Under the pieces are notes generated by a model, which saw nothing but the letters and a program-made list of their open reading frames with translations, did no database searches and was not told the DNA's origin. Shown in pieces: positions 5,205 to 6,707 of a stretch of 6,707 bases of DNA. The DNA is taken from contig JAKAYZ010000127.1 in assembly GCA_021816165.1 (NCBI GenBank), positions 1-6,707 on the forward strand, read 5' to 3'. Each line of letters starts with the position of its first letter. Position 1 is the first letter of the stretch. This DNA is from Planctomycetota bacterium. GTDB taxonomy: Bacteria > Planctomycetota > Phycisphaerae > WQYP01. The position numbers and the translations under genes are program-made.

Positions 5205-6559
5205 ACATCGGATTTCTGGCCATGAGCGGCGTGCGGGCGCACGACAGCAGACTTCTGGAACTGGGCTTAACGCTGCCCGGTTTTGTGGACCGCAGCAGGG
5301 TTATTGCATCGTTACCGAGTCTCGGGCTGCTTTTATTGGCGGCCTGTACGCCGGCATCGCACCATTTGCGTTACTTTGAAGCGGAATCGGATCATTGCAT
5401 TCCGCCGGAGGTGTATCATTGCGATCTCGTTGCGATCAGCACATTTTCCGCACAGGTATTTGAAGCCTACAGGGTTGCGGATTGTTTGCGCGCCGCCGGC
5501 GTTAAAGTGGCGATGGGAGGATTGCATGTAAGTGTCTGTCCGGATGAGGCGGCACAACACGCGGATTATGTGGTTGTTGGTGAGGGCGAATCGGTATGGC
5601 CCGCCGTGGTCGCTTCGGCGCAAGCCGGCGCAAAGCCGCGCATATTCCGCGCCGCCGATTTTCCGCCGGTATGCATGCAAACGCTTCCAATCCCCCGCTA
5701 CGATCTGCTGGGAGACCGTCCCTATAACCGCTTTACAGTGCAGACTTCCCGCGGCTGCCCATGGCGTTGCGATTTCTGCGCTTCGACGGTAATGCTCTCC
5801 AGGCATTATCGTAAACGTCCTGTGGACGGCATTGTGCGGGATATCCGCGCCGTTCAACGTCTCCGGCATAATGCCTTTATTGAATTTGCCGATGACAATA
5901 CATTTGTGGATAAATCATGGGGACGGGACCTATGCCGCGCGCTGACACCACTGAGAATAAAATGGTTCACTGAAACAGACATTTCCGTGGCCGAGGACGA
6001 TGTTCTGCTTCATGCGATGCGCAAAGCCGGTTGCCGCCAGATTCTTGTGGGGTTGGAAAGCCCGGCGTCATGCGAACTCGACGGCCTGGAAATGCGGCGG
6101 AATGTTAAGGCTCGCTGGGCACAGCACTACACGCAGGCACTGCGCAACATTCAAAGCCACGGCATTACCGTCAACGGATGCTTTATCCTCGGGTTGGACA
6201 CCCACACGCCGGAAATATTTCAGCACGTGCTGGATTTTGCCATGGAAGTGCCGCTGTTTGAAGTGCAGATAACAGTGCTCACGGCGTTTCCCGGAACCCC
6301 GCTTTACAGCCGCTTGTTGCGCGAAAATAGAATTCTGGAACCGCATCGCTGGGATTTGTGCACTTTGTTTGATGTGAACTTTCAACCTCGGAACATGTCG
6401 CCGCAGCAGTTGCGGGAAGGGCTTTACTGGCTGGGCGAGCGGTTGTATGACGCGGAATGTACGCGCATGCGCCGCAGCGCTTTTTTCCGCATGCGGCGGG
6501 TGGGGCGTTCACGGGCTATTCGGCACAGCGGGCCGACTGCGGCACCCCGCACCGGCTAA
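5201..6559 (+). CDS. B12-binding-type radical SAM protein
   Basis: A 452-residue protein with an N-terminal cobalamin-binding-like Rossmann domain (about 1-165; LGLLLLAACTP 41-51, DLVAISTFSAQVFEA 75-89, MGGLHVSVCPDEA 105-117, VVVGEGES 124-131). It is followed by a radical SAM core (about 175-385) with the [4Fe-4S] motif CPWRCDFC (Cys186, 190, 193). FADDNTF at 229-235, LVGLES at 282-287, GCFILGLDTHT at 326-336 and TAFPGTPLYSRL at 361-372 are typical of this superfamily, which includes HpnP/HpnJ- and BchE-like enzymes. The cobalamin-ligating DxHxxG motif is absent, as in many members. Such enzymes methylate or rearrange unreactive carbon or phosphorus centres; the substrate is not predictable here. 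The C-terminal ~32 residues are rich in arginine (RMRR twice). The start at 5201 overlaps the previous stop by four bases and has GGAG (5191-5194) six bases ahead. An open frame continues upstream to 4661 but runs through the membrane protein gene and is not coding. Confidence 0.9.
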   Translation: MNIGFLAMSGVRAHDSRLLELGLTLPGFVDRSRVIASLPSLGLLLLAACTPASHHLRYFEAESDHCIPPEVYHCDLVAISTFSAQVFEAYRVADCLRAAGVKVAMGGLHVSVCPDEAAQHADYVVVGEGESVWPAVVASAQAGAKPRIFRAADFPPVCMQTLPIPRYDLLGDRPYNRFTVQTSRGCPWRCDFCASTVMLSRHYRKRPVDGIVRDIRAVQRLRHNAFIEFADDNTFVDKSWGRDLCRALTPLRIKWFTETDISVAEDDVLLHAMRKAGCRQILVGLESPASCELDGLEMRRNVKARWAQHYTQALRNIQSHGITVNGCFILGLDTHTPEIFQHVLDFAMEVPLFEVQITVLTAFPGTPLYSRLLRENRILEPHRWDLCTLFDVNFQPRNMSPQQLREGLYWLGERLYDAECTRMRRSAFFRMRRVGRSRAIRHSGPTAAPRTG

Positions 6560-6707
6560 AATAGATCGTCATACGCCACAAAGCCGGAGCAGGCCATTCA
6601 GCGAATACACGGCAGATTTCGGTTTTGTTGAAGAAAGGAAAGTGAATGTTGTCTGCATTATGGCCAGCACACAACCGTGGCCCCCGATACCTCAACAATG
6701 CCAGGAG
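6560..6707 (+). other. 3' intergenic region with a possible gene start at 6646
   Basis: No terminator is obvious after the radical SAM stop. AAAGGAA (6634-6640) followed by ATG at 6646 could open a new gene; the frame stays open for the 20 codons left (it begins MLSALWPAHNR). A GTG at 6642 opens a different frame that is also unbroken to the end. Neither peptide is recognisable and the stretch is too short to judge. Confidence 0.2.

Noticed and set aside
6469..6486. GCGC-CGCA-GCGC followed by six Ts, resembling an intrinsic terminator
   Set aside because: The stem is only four pairs and it lies inside the radical SAM coding region, before the stop codon.
6516..6698. 60-codon ORF on the - strand at the right end
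   Set aside because: It overlaps the end of the radical SAM gene, lacks a ribosome binding site and shows no recognisable motif.

Overview
The window comes from a bacterial chromosome with moderately high GC, probably a Gram-negative. The type of sigma-54 activator, with its long N-terminal region, and the TlpA-like protein with a long helical N-terminal half suggest a PVC-type bacterium (Verrucomicrobia, Kiritimatiellae, Planctomycetes) or a deltaproteobacterium-like lineage. That is an impression from remembered family resemblance, not a computed assignment. No tRNA, rRNA, CRISPR array or insertion sequence was seen.

Left part (1-3074): the 3' portion of a TlpA/thioredoxin-fold protein whose start lies outside the window; a 185-base spacer; a complete galE (UDP-glucose 4-epimerase) on the + strand; then, convergent and only 21 bases away, a complete pgeF/yfiH-type multicopper-oxidase-like purine nucleoside phosphorylase on the - strand. 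A perfect 8-base Shine-Dalgarno followed by a 12-codon ORF sits just upstream of pgeF and in frame with it. These look like ordinary housekeeping genes.

Right part (3075-6559): a compact divergent module. On the - strand lies a sigma-54 enhancer-binding activator with an intact AAA+ core (Walker A, GAFTGA, Walker B, arginine fingers), a Fis-type HTH and an unrecognised N-terminal region of about 200 residues. On the + strand, after a 231-base AT-rich regulatory gap, comes a two-gene operon with an ATGA overlap: a small four-helix membrane protein of unknown function and a B12-binding-type radical SAM protein. The gap carries a near-consensus -24/-12 promoter facing the operon, two tandem 15-base dyad elements placed 22 bases apart about 115-140 bases upstream of the predicted start (typical of activator sites), a one-mismatch IHF-like box between them and the promoter, and a sigma-70-like promoter facing the activator. 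The simplest reading is that the activator senses an unknown cue and switches on the membrane protein and radical SAM enzyme through sigma-54. This is the most interesting part of the window.

The last 148 bases hold no recognisable gene; a possible start with a ribosome binding site opens at 6646 and runs off the end.
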